A stretch of 64,000 bases of DNA from Saccharum officinarum (lineage: Eukaryota; Streptophyta; Magnoliopsida; Poales; Poaceae): NCBI GenBank assembly GCA_020631735.1, contig CM036162.1:93234401-93298400 (forward strand), read 5' to 3'. Of this stretch, positions 1-11,697 are shown one piece after another (positions within the stretch are counted from its first letter, which is position 1; every line of letters begins with the position of its first letter). A program made the position numbers and the translations under genes. The notes under the pieces are model-generated. The model ran no database searches and was not told where the DNA came from. It saw only the letters and a program-made list of their open reading frames with translations.

Positions 1-1764
1 ATCATGCATGTGAAGACAGATCTGCTGGACTGCATAGGTGATGTCCGGCGGGGTGAAGGTGATGTACTGAAGGGTACCAGCAAGACTCTTGTATGCAGTG
101 GGATCTGATACTGGGGGGCCCTCAGCCTCTGACAGCTTGCCCTGAGTATCAACCGGAGTGGAGCAGGGGTTGCAGTCAGTCATCCCAGCCCGCTCCAGGA
201 TATCCCGAGTATACTGCCGCTGGTGAAGCAGTAACCCGTCAGGACGAGGCTCAACAGTGACCCCGAGGAAGTGGTGGAGCACACCCAGATCCTTCATAGC
301 AAACTCCTGTTGAAGAACGGCAATGATCCAACGGAGAAGTGGCTCACTGGAGGCTGTGAGGACAATGTCATCAACATAGAGCAGCAAGTACGCAGTGTCA
401 GCTTCATGATGATAGATAAACAGAGATGTATCAGACTTGGCCTCCACAAACCCCAGAGTCAGCAGGAAAGCAGCGAACCGATGGTTCCATGTCCGGGGTG
501 CCTGCTTGAGGCCGTAGAGAGACCTGTTGAGCCGGCAGACCATGTTAGGACGGGAGGAATCAATGAACCCCGCCGGCTGACTGCAGTACACTGTCTCGGT
601 GAGACGACCGTGCAGGAAAGCATTCTTGATGTCTAGCTGATGGACGGGCCATGACTGAGCAAGCGCCAACGAGAGCATGGTGCGGACGGTGGCCGGCTTG
701 ACCACCGGGCTGAAGGTCTCATCATAGTCGACCCCAGGGCGCTGAGTGAATCCCCAGAGAACCCAGCGAGCCTTGTAGCACTCGAAAGTGCCATCAGCCC
801 GACGCTTGTGGGTCCAGATCCACTTGCCAGTGACGACGTTGGAGCCCGGTGGCCGGGGCACCAACTCCCACGTCTGGTTGGCGAGAAGCGCGGCGTACTC
901 CTCTTCCATCGCGCGGCGCCAGTGAGGATCCAACAGGGCGTCACGGACGGAAGAGGGTACCGGGGAGACTGGCGCGTCACCGGTCGATGCCGCAAGGGCC
1001 CGGGGTGGCAGTGTGCCAGCCGCGTGCCGTGTCACCATCGGGTGAAGATGCCGCGGGTGTCGATGAAGAAGCGGCGGGTGATAGACCGGCAGTGCGGCAC
1101 GGGCCGACGGGGACTGCGGCGGTGGTGTCGGTGTCCCCGGCGGAGAAGGGACCGCGAGTGGCGGCGGCCGCGGCCTACGCTGGTACACCCGTACCGGCGC
1201 AGCGAACCGCGAAGGAGGTGCCGAGGCAGCACCAGGCGACGGCGACCGGCACGGCCCCCCCGGGGCAGGATCTGGGAACGAGGTCCCCGGCTCTGCGCCA
1301 AACGGAGCGGTCGGGGCCGCGCCAGGGGACGACGGGCCCGGACCCGCCGGGGAGGGCGCAGCAGTACCTGCAGGAGACCACGAAAAAGGTGGCTGGACCA
1401 CCGTGTCAGCGGGAAAGAGGGAGGAGGGATCAGGAACAGGAGTGGTGGGGTTTGTGCTGGAGAAGGGAAAGACGGACTCATCGAACACCACATGGCGAGA
1501 GATGAGGACCCGTCGGGAGGTAAGGTCAAAGCACCGATACCCCTTGTGATCCGGGGAGTACCCGAGGAAGACACAGAGAGTAGAGCGGGGGTCCAGCTTG
1601 TGGAAAGAAGTGGCAGTGGTATTGGGGTAACACGCACACCCAAAGACGCGAAGGTGATCGTACCGAGGAGGGATACCGAAGAGGGCGTGGTGTGGCGTAG
1701 GAGCGGGACAAGCAGCGGAAGGAAGACGGTTGAGGAGGTAGGTCGAGGTGTGCAAGCCCTCAGC
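1..1764 (-). pseudogene. pol: Copia-1 pol, integrase C-terminus through reverse transcriptase (continues off the edge)
   Basis: Minus-strand frame that appears open from the TGA at 1,765 to the window edge. It starts with the end of the integrase and a Pro/Ala/Ser-rich linker (about 1,000-1,500), followed by Copia reverse transcriptase motifs: LDIKNAFLHG near 610-640, LYGLKQAPR near 490-520, and the catalytic YVDD at 367-378. The frame continues through the RT thumb region; RNase H would lie outside the window. This half shows no internal stop, so the element died mostly through lesions upstream. Identity as a Copia RT is secure; the lineage is not assigned. Confidence 0.88.
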
Positions 1765-2960
1765 TCAGAAGCGAACAGGAAGAGAGGCCTGAAACAGAAG
1801 GGTGCGCACGGTGTCGTTGGTGGTGCGAATCATCCATTCAGCCTTGCCATTATGGGAAGAGGTATATGGGCAAGACATGCGCAACTGAACACCGTGAGAG
1901 AGAAAGAAGGCACGGGAGGTGGAGTTATCAAACTCGCGACCATTGTCACACTGGACGGCCTTGATGGTGAGGCCGAACTGTGTGGACACCCAAGTGAAGA
2001 AGTGAAGTAGCGTGGGGAATGTGTCAGACTTCGCACGCAGGGGAAAAGTCCACGAATAATGCGAAAAATCATCGACCACCATAAGATAGTACTTGTACCT
2101 AGAAATACTGATAACAGGAGATGTCCATAGGTCACAATGTACAAGATCAAAAATGCGGGCCGCATGGGAAGTAGAACTATGAAAAGGAAGACGAACATGT
2201 CGGCCCAATTGGCACGCATGACACAAATGCTCATCATGAGTCCGAGTACATGGAAGACCGGAGCTATGACTGAGCTGCATCAGGGCATCACGTCCAGGAT
2301 GGCCGAGGCACCGGTGCCAAGTGGTAGAGGAAGTCGAGGCGGCGAAAGCAGCTGACAAAACGGACGGCGAAGTAGAGGAAGTAGCCGCCGGAAAGCGAAG
2401 AGTGTAAAGGGGCTCGGAACTGTCACATCGGAGCAGAGGACGCCGGGAAGCCAAATCCTTTACAATAAGACCAGAAGAGTCAAACTCCACAGAACAAGAA
2501 TTGTCAGCTGTAAAACGACGAATAGAAAGAAGGTTGTGAACCATAGAAGGAGCAACAAGAACATCGGGAAGACGAAAGGAGCCATGAGCACCGGCGGTAC
2601 CCACAGACGTGACAGGAAGACATGAACCATTTGCGACCATAATGGACGAAGGGAGAGAAGAAGAGGGAGAATGGACAGACGAAAGTATACCAGGGTCAGG
2701 AGTGGTGTGGTAGGTGGCACCCGAGTCGGCGATCCACTCTGGTCCGGCAGGAGGTGTCAAGCCCATGGTGCTGAACGAGCGAGCCAAGGCCGCCTGGTCC
2801 CAGCCGGCAACCCCAGGTGGGGTGCCGGTGGGTGTAGCCCACGGAGGCGTAGTGGAGACGCCAAGAGGTGGAGCGCCAGTGAGCATGGCCACCGGTGGGC
2901 GAGGCTCACCACTGGGAGCGTGGTAGGGCCACATAGAGATGCGCCCTGACCACGGGTTGT
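1765..2960 (-). pseudogene. pol: Copia-1 protease and integrase region
   Basis: The aspartic protease active site appears as ADSGATYH near 2,740. It is followed by a GAG-pre-integrase zinc-binding stretch (H..H..C..C, WHRCLGHPG to CHACQLG, about 2,200-2,300) and an integrase core with HCDLW, a CDNGREF-type second Asp and a weak NG.AEW motif. The segment ends at a TGA (1,765-1,767) where the family has Trp. The frame differs from that of the gag to its right, so a frameshift lies in the Gly/Arg-rich region around 2,906-2,990. It would catalyse polyprotein cleavage and cDNA insertion, but it is broken. Confidence 0.87.
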
Positions 2961-3919
2961 GGAACGAAGGCCATGGTGCCCCCCGTGCGGTCCATCCGGT
3001 GCCTGGCCACCAGCCGGAGCCTGGGTGACACCACCACGGCCTCCCCCGCGACCCCCACCACGGCGACGACGACTGCCACGCCCCCCACCCCCGCTCGGCC
3101 CGGAGGGAGGGGGACCAAGGAGAGACGACGCCGGTGGAACGGACGAACGTGGTGGAGCCGACGGACGCGGCGGAGTAGCAGCCAGAGCCGTCGAAGAGGA
3201 CGAGGACCCCGGAGAAGTGGCGGACCCCGGCTGGATGCCCTGAGTGAGCTCCTCCATGACAAGGTCGTCACGGACCTGCAGGAAGGTGGAGAAGGGCCGC
3301 TGACGGGTGATCCACGTCCGGAGGTGAGCGTAGCGGTCACTGAGCCCGCGGAGGACGTTGAGGACCAGGATGCGGTCCTCCACGGGCCAGCCGAGATCGC
3401 CGAGGGAGTCCGCCATGGTCTTCATCCGATGACAGAACTCGCCGACAGTGAGGTCGCCCTGGACGAAGGTGCGGAAGCTCGCGTTGAGACGTAGAGCCCG
3501 GGCCTCGGCGTTGCCCAGAAACTGGCCCTCAAGCGCCAGCTTGGCCTGGTGAGCGTCAGGGGAGTTGCGGACGAGGTCGTGGAGGTCGAGGGAGATCGTC
3601 CCGATGATCCACGAGAGGACGATGCTGTCAAGGCGCAGCCACGAGGGGGTCTGAGCCACGACCGTGGCATCGACGAGGACATGGTCGTCGAGGGCGTAAC
3701 GGCGGAGGGTGAGGAGGACCAGGTCCCGCCACCGGGCGTAGGAGGGCGACTCGGGCTCGAGAACCACCGGGACGAGCAGGCGAATGTTCTGGACCCCCTG
3801 GCTTGGTAGTGAAGCTGCGCCACGAGCGGATCAGCCGGGTCGTGCCAGATGACCACAGTGGTAGACGCGCGGTGGCCCGTCGAGCCGGAAGAGGCGGCCC
3901 TGAGGTCGTGGTAGGCAGG
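2757..3919 (-). pseudogene. gag: Copia-1 gag, C-terminal two thirds
   Basis: Retrotransposon gag of the UBN2/RVT-associated type: ARWRDLVLLTL, a conserved FLGN-A-R-L helix region and a GEFCHRMK motif, ending in an RGG-like Arg/Gly-rich tail (about 3,030-3,130) instead of a zinc knuckle. Near 3,806 one base is missing relative to a continuous frame, so the conserved start of the gag core lies in the neighbouring frame. The N-terminal part is at 14,090-14,870, on the far side of the inserted element. It would form the capsid-like particle; non-functional here. Confidence 0.82.
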
Positions 3920-4844
3920 TGAAAGGTCCTTGGTTGGTTTTGATAATTGAGTGACAACTTAGGTGGACTAATATGTGGTTATGTGAGATACACAGGAGAT
4001 TAGTCCACATGTGATGGTGTCATGAAGGAGCTCATTGCATATGAGACATGACATGGAGTCATGTGACCAAGATGGAGAAGATCAAGATGAGGCTTGGCTC
4101 GAAGGACCGGTTGTGAAGGTGAAGGGCAAGTTAAGGCTTCGAAGCGAAGGACCATGCGATGGTGAAGCTTGAGCAAGACTTGGCGCCGACGGACCAATGC
4201 AACGGTGAAGAGCAAGTGAGGTCAAGATCGATGAACCAATACGGTCACGTGATGATATGAAGTGAATCATATCATTTGGTGATTGGTTGGTGCATGTGTT
4301 GCATCAATGTCGGAGGAGATGAATTGGAATGCGCAAGGCTAAGGTATAACCTAGGGCATTTCCATTGCACCGGTCATAGGTGTGTAGAGAAGTTTATGAC
4401 CGGGTTTAGGATAGATGGCCGTACTATCAAGAGGAGCAAACTTGTTTGCATATCGGTCATCTAGTGCCACTTGAGCGATCTAACTTTGCATACGTGTTAG
4501 AATCGAGTGGCGAGGCAAGTTGAGTGCCTAACCCTTTGAAAATGTTTGTGAAAAGCTAACACATATGCACATGGTGGTGTACACATGGTGATGTTGGCAC
4601 ATTTCCAAAGGAGAAGATGTTGGAGTTGGTATTGATCAACTTAGAGAAGAGAGAAGTGTTTTTCGGTGTTCTTCGGACACTAGGATGGCTCTTAGAGTGG
4701 AATACTGCTTTGATCCATTGTGAATTGGATCAAGTGCTTTAGTGGGTTGTGTAGCCCTCTGAGTAAGCTTTCCAAAATGTCCAAGATCATCGAAATCGGA
4801 GTTCGGAGATAAGAGATATCGCCGTTTTACCGAAGGGTGGTCTG

Positions 4845-5142
4845 TGACCGGACTCGTGACCACCGCGTCCGGTCAGTTTCGACCACCGCGTCCGGTCAGC
4901 TGCGACCACCGCGTCCGGTCAGTGTTTTTCGTGGGCGAAAGTGACCGGACGCTGCAGCGAGTCCGGTCAGTGATGACCGGACGCGTCCGGTCACTTCGGG
5001 AGCTTGCTGGAACCTCTCTGTTCGCTGTTTCGCTGCGACCACCGCGTCCGGTCCCATTAGTGACCACCGCGTCCGGTCAAAACAAGTTTGTACGCACGAA
5101 AACTAGCCGTTGGAGCACGCTACTGACCACCGCGTCCGGTCA
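4845..5142 (+). repeat. U3 array of GACCACCGCGTCCGGTCA units
   Basis: Six near-exact copies of the 18-bp unit occur with variable spacers, plus partial copies. One of these is a perfect 20-bp palindrome, TGACCGGACGCGTCCGGTCA, at 4,974-4,993. The array lies about 50-350 bp upstream of the TATA box, where an enhancer would sit. The 3' LTR copy has one additional unit. It differs from a CRISPR array in that spacers are short and irregular and the setting is an LTR. Confidence 0.88.
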
Positions 5143-5192
5143 TCCCGAAAAGGACCCAGTGAAGGGGTAACGGCTCTATTTGACCGTGGGGT

Positions 5193-5200
5193 TATAAATA
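5193..5200 (+). promoter_or_regulatory. TATA box of the TR-GAG 5' LTR
   Basis: TATAAATA, followed by a GC-rich start region. The same box is at 12,994-13,001 in the 3' LTR. Transcription of the element would begin roughly 30 bp downstream. Confidence 0.75.
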
Positions 5201-6289
5201 GATGCCTTGGCCGGCCGTGGCCGGTAGCTGAGCACACTTTAGCCTTGGTGGCTTATGTGGTAGTGCTAGGGAGCCCTCTAACTCACTCATGCTTGATAGT
5301 GTTCATCGGATCGAGTGAGAGAGCGATTCTAGTGCGATTGCATCGTGAGGTTGCATCGAGTGGCACTAGGTGATCGTGTTGCAAGCCGGTGGTGCTTGTT
5401 ACTCTTGGAGGTTGCCACCTCCTAGACGGCTTGGTGGCTTGTGGCTCCGTCGAAGCTCGCAAGAAGATTGTGCGAGGCTCCGGAGAAGCTTTGTGAGGGG
5501 GATTGTGCTCACCCCGCGGGGATCGCAAAGAGCAACTCTAGTTGAGCGTGTCATTGAGTTACCTCACTTGAGAGTGGTGTCTTGCGGTGCCTTGCGGGGC
5601 GTGCCTTGAGGGGCAAGTGACTTGAGGGTCACACCGAGGAACCATCTAAGTGTTGGTCGACACAACGGGGACGTAGCTTGGTGGCAACCAAGTGAACCTC
5701 GGGAGAAAATCACCGTGTCAACCTTGTCTACTCTTCTCGGTGGTTTGCCTTCGTGCAACACAAGCTTGTATTTACTTTCATCTATACTTGTGCTTGTGTA
5801 GTTGCTCTCTTAACTAGTTTGCTTGTGTAGCTTGCTAGTTGTCTTCTTGCTTATGTAGCTAGAAGCTTCCCCTTGCGTGACTAATTCGGTTTATGTAACC
5901 TTGTTAGTCACATTGCTTAGTTTGTGTAGCTAAGTAGTTTGCGCTCTCTAATTTGGCTTGTGTAGCCTTGTTATTGAGCCTTGATAGTGAGCTTAGGCTT
6001 TGTGCTCTTTGCTTACTAGAATTGTGTAGGAGCTCCCTCTTGCTTGCAAAGTACTAGTGCATAGGTTTGTGTGACCTTGCTCTAGAACTAAATAGGAGAG
6101 CTCTTGCTAAGGAAAGCACCTTAGTTGCTTAATTAGGATCTTTGTGAGGTGCTTGTGAACTTAGTTAGAGGGGTGTAGTCTTGGCTAGACCGATAAGTTT
6201 AATTCCGCATTTGTTTTGGTTAGCCAACGCGTTTAAGTTTTAGAAAGGACTATTCACCCCCCTCTAGTCCGTCATCTCGACCCTACAAG

Positions 6290-6301
6290 TGGTATCAGAG
6301 C
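6290..6301 (+). other. Primer binding site (initiator tRNA-Met)
   Basis: TGGTATCAGAGC, two bases after the LTR end. It is complementary to the 3' end of plant initiator methionine tRNA, the usual primer of Copia-type elements. Confidence 0.9.
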
Positions 6302-6338
6302 CGGGTCTCTCATTTGTGGTCTTCACCGACCCGAGAGG

Positions 6339-8333
6339 ATGGCGGCTTATGGGCTAGATGTTGAGTGTCCACACATTTTTGATGGCACACACTTTGCACG
6401 GTGGAGAAATTGGATGAGATGCAATTTTAAGTTTATTTCTCCTCAATTGTGGTGGATCGTAGATGTGGGCTTTTCCTTTGCAATTGATAAAAAGAATGCA
6501 ACTCAAGCGCAAAGTAAATGCCTACATCTCGATAGCCAAGCTACTAATGCTTTCTATCGATCTATGGATAGTAGCATACTTTGTGAGATCATAGACTTCG
6601 AGTCCGCCCATGAAATTTGGGTGTTTCTAAATGAGAAATATGGGGTGATCTCCAATGATGATGAGCCTAAGAAAGAGGCACATGAGGATGTTGAGCATGA
6701 CCACAACAAGGTGGTTATGGAGGATTGCTCCACCTCACGGTCAAGTGATGACAAATATGATCATATCACAAGATCACTTGACAAGAAGAATGATAATGCC
6801 ACAAGTGATGCAAGCAATGATTCTACTCCATGCACACTTGATGGTGAAGATGATGGCTATGAGAGTGATGCTTCAACAAGCTCTTCAACATCACCACATT
6901 GTTCCATGTCACATGGTGACACTAAGGTATCTATTGGTGGTTTTGTTGTTGATTGTGATGGTCCAAATTTTGAGCTTCTATATAAACTCTTAAAGGCCCT
7001 AAGAAATGAGATGGCAAAAACAAGTAAATTAAAAAATGAAAACTCATTTCTAAAAACCACATGTGAACAACAAAAGCATCTACTTTATGTTACTACTTGT
7101 TCACATGAGGAGCTAAAATTGGCTCATGAGGAACTTAGTGTTGCTCATGATAATTTGGCACAAGAACATGCTTTACTCACTAAGAAGCCTTCTAATGAAG
7201 AAACCAAGTCTAGTGAGAGCTCATCATTTGGGTCAAATGATCAATCACATATTACTAACCCTTGTGATGTAGGCAAGAAGCATGTATCCACCTCTTGTGA
7301 TGATTTATTAGATATGCCATGTTCTTCACAATTAAATGCTTGTTTTACTTCTATGTCTTGTGAGACTAACCTTTTGAAGGAGAACAATGAGCTTAAAAGT
7401 GAAGTGAAGAATTTGAGCAACAAGTTAGAGAGGTGCTACAACTCAAAAGTCACCTTTGAGCACATGATGAAGACTCAAAGAAACGTTGGTGACAAAAGTG
7501 GCCTTGGCTTCAAGAAGAAAATGACAAGGGGCGAAAGAAAGCAAGAAAAGAGGATGAAGAGGCTACTCCAAAAGAAGCTCTCGCATTCCATGTGCTATCG
7601 ATGCCATAAAGCGGGACATCTTGCTAATGGTTGCCCAAACATTGAGAAGCTCAAGAAGATGAAAGAAGAGAGGTTAAAGCATGTCAAGTGCTTCATGTGC
7701 CGCACTTGGGGTCATCTCACCTCAATGTGCCCAACCAAGCAATTGGTGAAGCAACAAGTAAAGCCTCAACCAAAGCCACTAGTTGAGCAAGAGAAAACAC
7801 CCCAAGAACAAATCAAGATCAACCATGGAGATGATGGTGACTTGATGAAGAAGAAGAAAAAGAAAACAAGAAGAGGTGGTAGAGCAAGGCATCCAATGCA
7901 AATTCAAGATGCCAAGATAATGAGCAAGAATCAAAATGAGAAAAGAAATTTGGCTCACATCAAGTGCTTCAAGTGTGGAGATATAGGACACTTTGCCTCG
8001 GGGTGTCCTACCAAGCTTGAGAAGAAGGTTCAAGCAACTCATGAGAGGATAGACAATGGGAAGCACAACATGAGCAAGGAAGAAAAGGCTCAAGCAAAGA
8101 GAATGTGCTACTCATGTCGGGAAAGGGGACACAATGCTCATTCATGTCCCCTAGGTAACAATTCTAAGCCTATTTCAATTGATGATACTAATATGCTTAG
8201 AAATGATGGCAATGATACCTCATTGGTTGGAATTGTAAAACATCCCGCTACTCATACTAAGGCTATGCCTAAGTATGTTGCACCTAACTTGAGAGGACCC
8301 AAACTTATTTGTGTACCATCAAAGAGTGGATGA
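6339..8333 (+). CDS. gag: Gag protein of the TR-GAG element, four zinc knuckles
   Basis: Intact 664-codon frame starting 51 bp after the LTR; the first Met (MAAYGLDVEC) fits. Residues about 10-110 resemble the UBN2/DUF4219 gag core (DGTHFARWRNWM, then FESAHEIW). About 110-200 is Ser/Asp-rich, 215-380 is coiled-coil-like (Leu/Glu/Lys heptads), and 420-600 holds four CX2CX4HX4C zinc knuckles (CYRCHKAGHLANGC, CFMCRTWGHLTSMC, CFKCGDIGHFASGC, CYSCRERGHNAHSC) separated by Lys-rich linkers. Plant gags usually have one or two knuckles. The role is RNA packaging into virus-like particles. The frame ends with no protease, integrase or RT behind it. No stop or frameshift is visible, which fits a recently active, trans-mobilised element. 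Confidence 0.9.
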   Translation: MAAYGLDVECPHIFDGTHFARWRNWMRCNFKFISPQLWWIVDVGFSFAIDKKNATQAQSKCLHLDSQATNAFYRSMDSSILCEIIDFESAHEIWVFLNEKYGVISNDDEPKKEAHEDVEHDHNKVVMEDCSTSRSSDDKYDHITRSLDKKNDNATSDASNDSTPCTLDGEDDGYESDASTSSSTSPHCSMSHGDTKVSIGGFVVDCDGPNFELLYKLLKALRNEMAKTSKLKNENSFLKTTCEQQKHLLYVTTCSHEELKLAHEELSVAHDNLAQEHALLTKKPSNEETKSSESSSFGSNDQSHITNPCDVGKKHVSTSCDDLLDMPCSSQLNACFTSMSCETNLLKENNELKSEVKNLSNKLERCYNSKVTFEHMMKTQRNVGDKSGLGFKKKMTRGERKQEKRMKRLLQKKLSHSMCYRCHKAGHLANGCPNIEKLKKMKEERLKHVKCFMCRTWGHLTSMCPTKQLVKQQVKPQPKPLVEQEKTPQEQIKINHGDDGDLMKKKKKKTRRGGRARHPMQIQDAKIMSKNQNEKRNLAHIKCFKCGDIGHFASGCPTKLEKKVQATHERIDNGKHNMSKEEKAQAKRMCYSCRERGHNAHSCPLGNNSKPISIDDTNMLRNDGNDTSLVGIVKHPATHTKAMPKYVAPNLRGPKLICVPSKSG

Positions 8334-11300
8334 TTGTTTGTAGATATCATCGGCATTGGAGGCTTGATTCAATTGGTTTCATTTTGTTCATCATATATTG
8401 AGTCAAGTTATGAAGCTCAATGCATATCCAATTCCAATGCCAAGTCAAAATAAGTGACGTCCAAGTGCTACAACATACAAGTGCAATGTTAAAGATTGTG
8501 GTGATTTATTGGATATATTTGATGGCTTGCAAATATTCAAGTTGAAAGCTTGACTGGATGATCATGAGCTAACCAAGGTATATCTCTTGTTGATTATTTT
8601 ACTTGGGTGTATATGAGTTGATTGAATTGGATATATATGCAATGTTGCTTGCTATGAGATGTTTGAATGGATTAAATGCTTAAGTAATCAAGTTTGAATT
8701 GATTTGTGTTGGATAAATTCATGAGATGACATTTAGTAAGTGGATTGGATGGATATATGTCTTGTGAAAGTATTCAAACAAGTTAGTTTCAAGTTTGATT
8801 CATATTTGATGAAGTATTGCTCAATGTATTGAAATCTGTCCAAAGTTGAAAATCTGAGCTAGCAGTGATTAAGTCTGAGTTTGGATGATCAAATCTACTT
8901 GGATTGGCATGAATTTTGGTATGCATGCTCTAGACTTATGTTATAAGATGCTATACAAATTTCATGAGAATTGGATAGGAGATGCTTCGGCTTTGGAGTA
9001 CATCTTGTCAGCTATAGTGCAGCAATTTTCAGCATGTAGCAGTTGTGGAAGATTTGAAATCTGGTAGCAATCTAGATGTCAAATGAATCTCAAATTTTTA
9101 CAGCTGCTAGATGACTTAGTGAATCACATCTCCACCAAATTTTATGGCATTTGGATCTGTACATTGGGAGATATGAATTATTCTTTGAAGGGTACAGAAT
9201 CTGCCAGAAAAGTGACAATCATTGGATTAATCTAGAGTCACTTTGATTGAAAGGTCCTCAAGTTGGAAACATGTTTATAAGTGGTTGAGGTACCTAAGTT
9301 TGATTTTGGATTGATCTAGAAGCATGATGAGCAATGAGTACAAGACTTTTGTATTGTGAAATGTACTTGGTGTACTTATTTGGTACTCAATTTGAAGATC
9401 AAGATCAAACTAAAGATGAAGATGAAGTTTAAGTTCTAGTGATGATTGGAGATCATTTGGTAGAAAGAAAAGGACTTAAACAAGTAGAAAGAGTTGGACT
9501 CAAATGTAGATTCAAGGATTATTCATCAAGTTTGAGTTCATCATTTGGATCAATCAAACTATATCATTTCAAGTGAGTATCAAGAGTGGTTCTTTGGAAG
9601 GTCACTTCTCCCTAGTGAGGGGCTTGCCGCCGTGTGTAGGTGAAACCAAGTTTGGGACTTGGAAGGCTAACATGGAAGTGGTGATCCGAGAAACTTGTGA
9701 TGCTTAGTTGAAGCAATCAAAAGGGTTGATCAAGAGAAGCAAGCAACACCCAAAAGAGAGTTAGTCATTGCAATTCAATTAATATTCTAAGTGATTCTCT
9801 CATGCAAGCAAAGATGATATAATAAAGCAAGTCAACCACAACAAGAAAGTGCACTTGATCATTAGTGGTTTTCATTTCATATGAGTGAAGAATGGATTTA
9901 TCTATGATGATTGGTCTTCACCAAGCAATAAATTGGACTTCACATTGCTATTGGAGTAATGAATTAGAATCTATGTGACTATCCTCTACTTCAACATAGC
10001 AAAGGTATCATTGTAATGTGCATGATCATATCATCCTTTACTAGTATGCCGTTAGTGTATATAGTACATTTTTATTAGGATCATGCATAACAAATGAAAA
10101 GTTTAAATTCATAGTCTACCACTATTGTTTGAATGGTTAATTGACCTAGTGGTATAAGTATGAATTTGTTCATGAGCTAGTGAACCCAAGTACTTGATCT
10201 AGTTTGGATTGCTAACAAGTGACAAGTACAACATTGGCAAGATAACCCTTAGCATGAGATGTGAAGAAGCTTGTCATTGGATCAAACCGGACTTGGAATC
10301 TTAGGCAAATCAACATTGTTCAAGTCATACAAGAAGCTCATGACAATGATAAGAGTACAAGCACAACAATGAAAATGGATATATAGTTTGTTTCAAGTAG
10401 TATCTAGACTCAAATTGATCTTCCAAGTGGTATGTACAAGTGGTGTCTAGATAATGATCTACAAGTGATATCTTACAAGTGGTACTCATGAAGATAGCAA
10501 ATGTTCAAGAAGTGAATATTATTGTCAAATCCTTCAAAGTGGATCCATACTAGAAAATTCTTTCAAATGGTGTCACATTCCTACTCATGGTATCTTCACG
10601 TGGTATCATTCATGCAAGACGATGGTTTCACAAGTGATCCTTAACTTTAAGTGATCAAATCAAGTAATGCTACCCTCATCTTCAAGTGATATCTCAAGTG
10701 AATGACACATGCTATGACATAGGGGGAGAAGCCCCACCGATTGGTATCAAGGTCAAAGATCCTATGTGGAATCTCAAGAGCAACCATAAAGTTTGTCATT
10801 CCAACATATGTGGTAATGTCCATCAAAAATGCAATATTCAAGTCTCAAACATCTACCCCAATGCAAGCTTTTGTATCAATTGAGAAGAACACCTTTTGTG
10901 GAAATTGATGACAAAGGGGGAGAAGTTGGACAAAGATATGAAAGCTTTCATAAGCTTTTTGAGCTTTGGGAGAGAGATTGGAAAGATTGGACATGGACAT
11001 GGACAAAGAGGGAGTAACATTGAAGAATGTAAGGGGATCAAACATTCTTGGACAAAGAAAGCACACAAGTAGGGGGAGCAAGCTCATAAACTTTGATTGA
11101 TTACATTTGATATGTGCATAATTCATGTGCTTGCTTGCATTGCATAAGTTCTTAAATTCAATATGCATGCTTGTGTGGTGTATGCTAGTTATAGAACTTG
11201 AATGATGATTTGATAACTAGCATGCATAGGATGTTAGCTAGACTTATGATTATCATGCAAAAACTAGAACCATGCTTATAATGTTGATCTCACGGGATTT

Positions 11301-11683
11301 CTAGTGTTTTTGATGTCTAGCTACTCATGATGCTAAGGATGATGGCAAACTTGTGATTTTCAAATGGTATCAAGCTGCTAATTGGTATCGAGCTACAAAG
11401 GTTTATTCTATACACCTTAGCATCACTTAGTAGTGCTAACCCTCTCACAAATTTTATATTTATGCATATGTGCAAGCTTGAAACCAAACCATTTGAGCAC
11501 ATATGTAGGGGGAGTTATCACTATCAAGTCGGATTTTATGGTGCTTATCCAAATCTTGACATAGAGCTTAAAAGTTGGATAAGTAACATTAAATCCAAAA
11601 CAAGTTAGCAATTTACACTTGTGTGAAGTGCTAGCTTGAAAAAACATAATTTCCATATCTTTGTAGAGTTGTCATCAATTACC
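8334..11683 (+). other. Non-coding interior of the TR-GAG element
   Basis: About 3.35 kb of AT-rich sequence with no frame above about 110 codons on either strand and no protease, integrase or RT motif, so pol has been replaced or lost. Short degenerate repeats (TCAAGTGGTATC-like, about 10,380-10,700) occur. Four GGGGGAG purine tracts (10,721-10,730, about 10,914-10,925, 11,071-11,080, about 11,507-11,513) precede the terminal one, a feature also known from SIRE-type elements. Confidence 0.8.
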
Positions 11684-11697
11684 AAAAAGGGAGAGAT
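11684..11697 (+). other. Polypurine tract of the TR-GAG element
   Basis: An AAAAAGGGAGAGA-type run immediately 5' of the 3' LTR, where plus-strand DNA synthesis would be primed. Confidence 0.8.

Larger units (their letters stand above)
1..3919 (-). mobile_element. Copia-1 LTR retrotransposon, 3' portion of a split copy
   Basis: Reading leftward on minus, the order is gag, protease, integrase, reverse transcriptase, which is the Copia order. The copy continues at 14,090-14,998, where its primer binding site and 5' LTR lie. The two parts were separated by the 10,170-bp element at 3,920-14,089: GCAGG occurs at 3,915-3,919 and again at 14,090-14,094, and dropping the insert plus one GCAGG rejoins gag in frame. 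The 3' LTR is outside the window. Several lesions show it is dead: a TAG near 14,124, frameshifts near 3,806 and between about 2,906 and 2,990, and a TGA at 1,765-1,767. Confidence 0.9.
3920..6287 (+). repeat. 5' LTR of the TR-GAG element
   Basis: 2,368 bp, starting TGAAAGG and ending CCTACA. U3 contains a GC-rich array of a GACCACCGCGTCCGGTCA unit (4,845-5,142) just upstream of a TATAAATA box at 5,193-5,200. The R/U5 part is rich in TTGTGTAGC-like short repeats (about 5,760-6,060). The short reading frames inside are shared by both LTRs and look non-coding. Confidence 0.93.

Noticed and set aside
808..2010. 400-codon plus-strand frame and other long GC-rich frames opposite Copia-1
   Set aside because: Arg/Gly-rich shadow of the minus-strand pol, which has clear integrase and RT motifs.
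4845..5142. CRISPR-like array of 18-bp repeats
   Set aside because: Irregular and very short spacers, inside a plant LTR next to a TATA box, duplicated exactly in the other LTR.
5283..5609. Overlapping frames of about 80 codons repeated at 13,084-13,410
   Set aside because: Lie in the two LTRs, on both strands, with no domain; LTR sequence.
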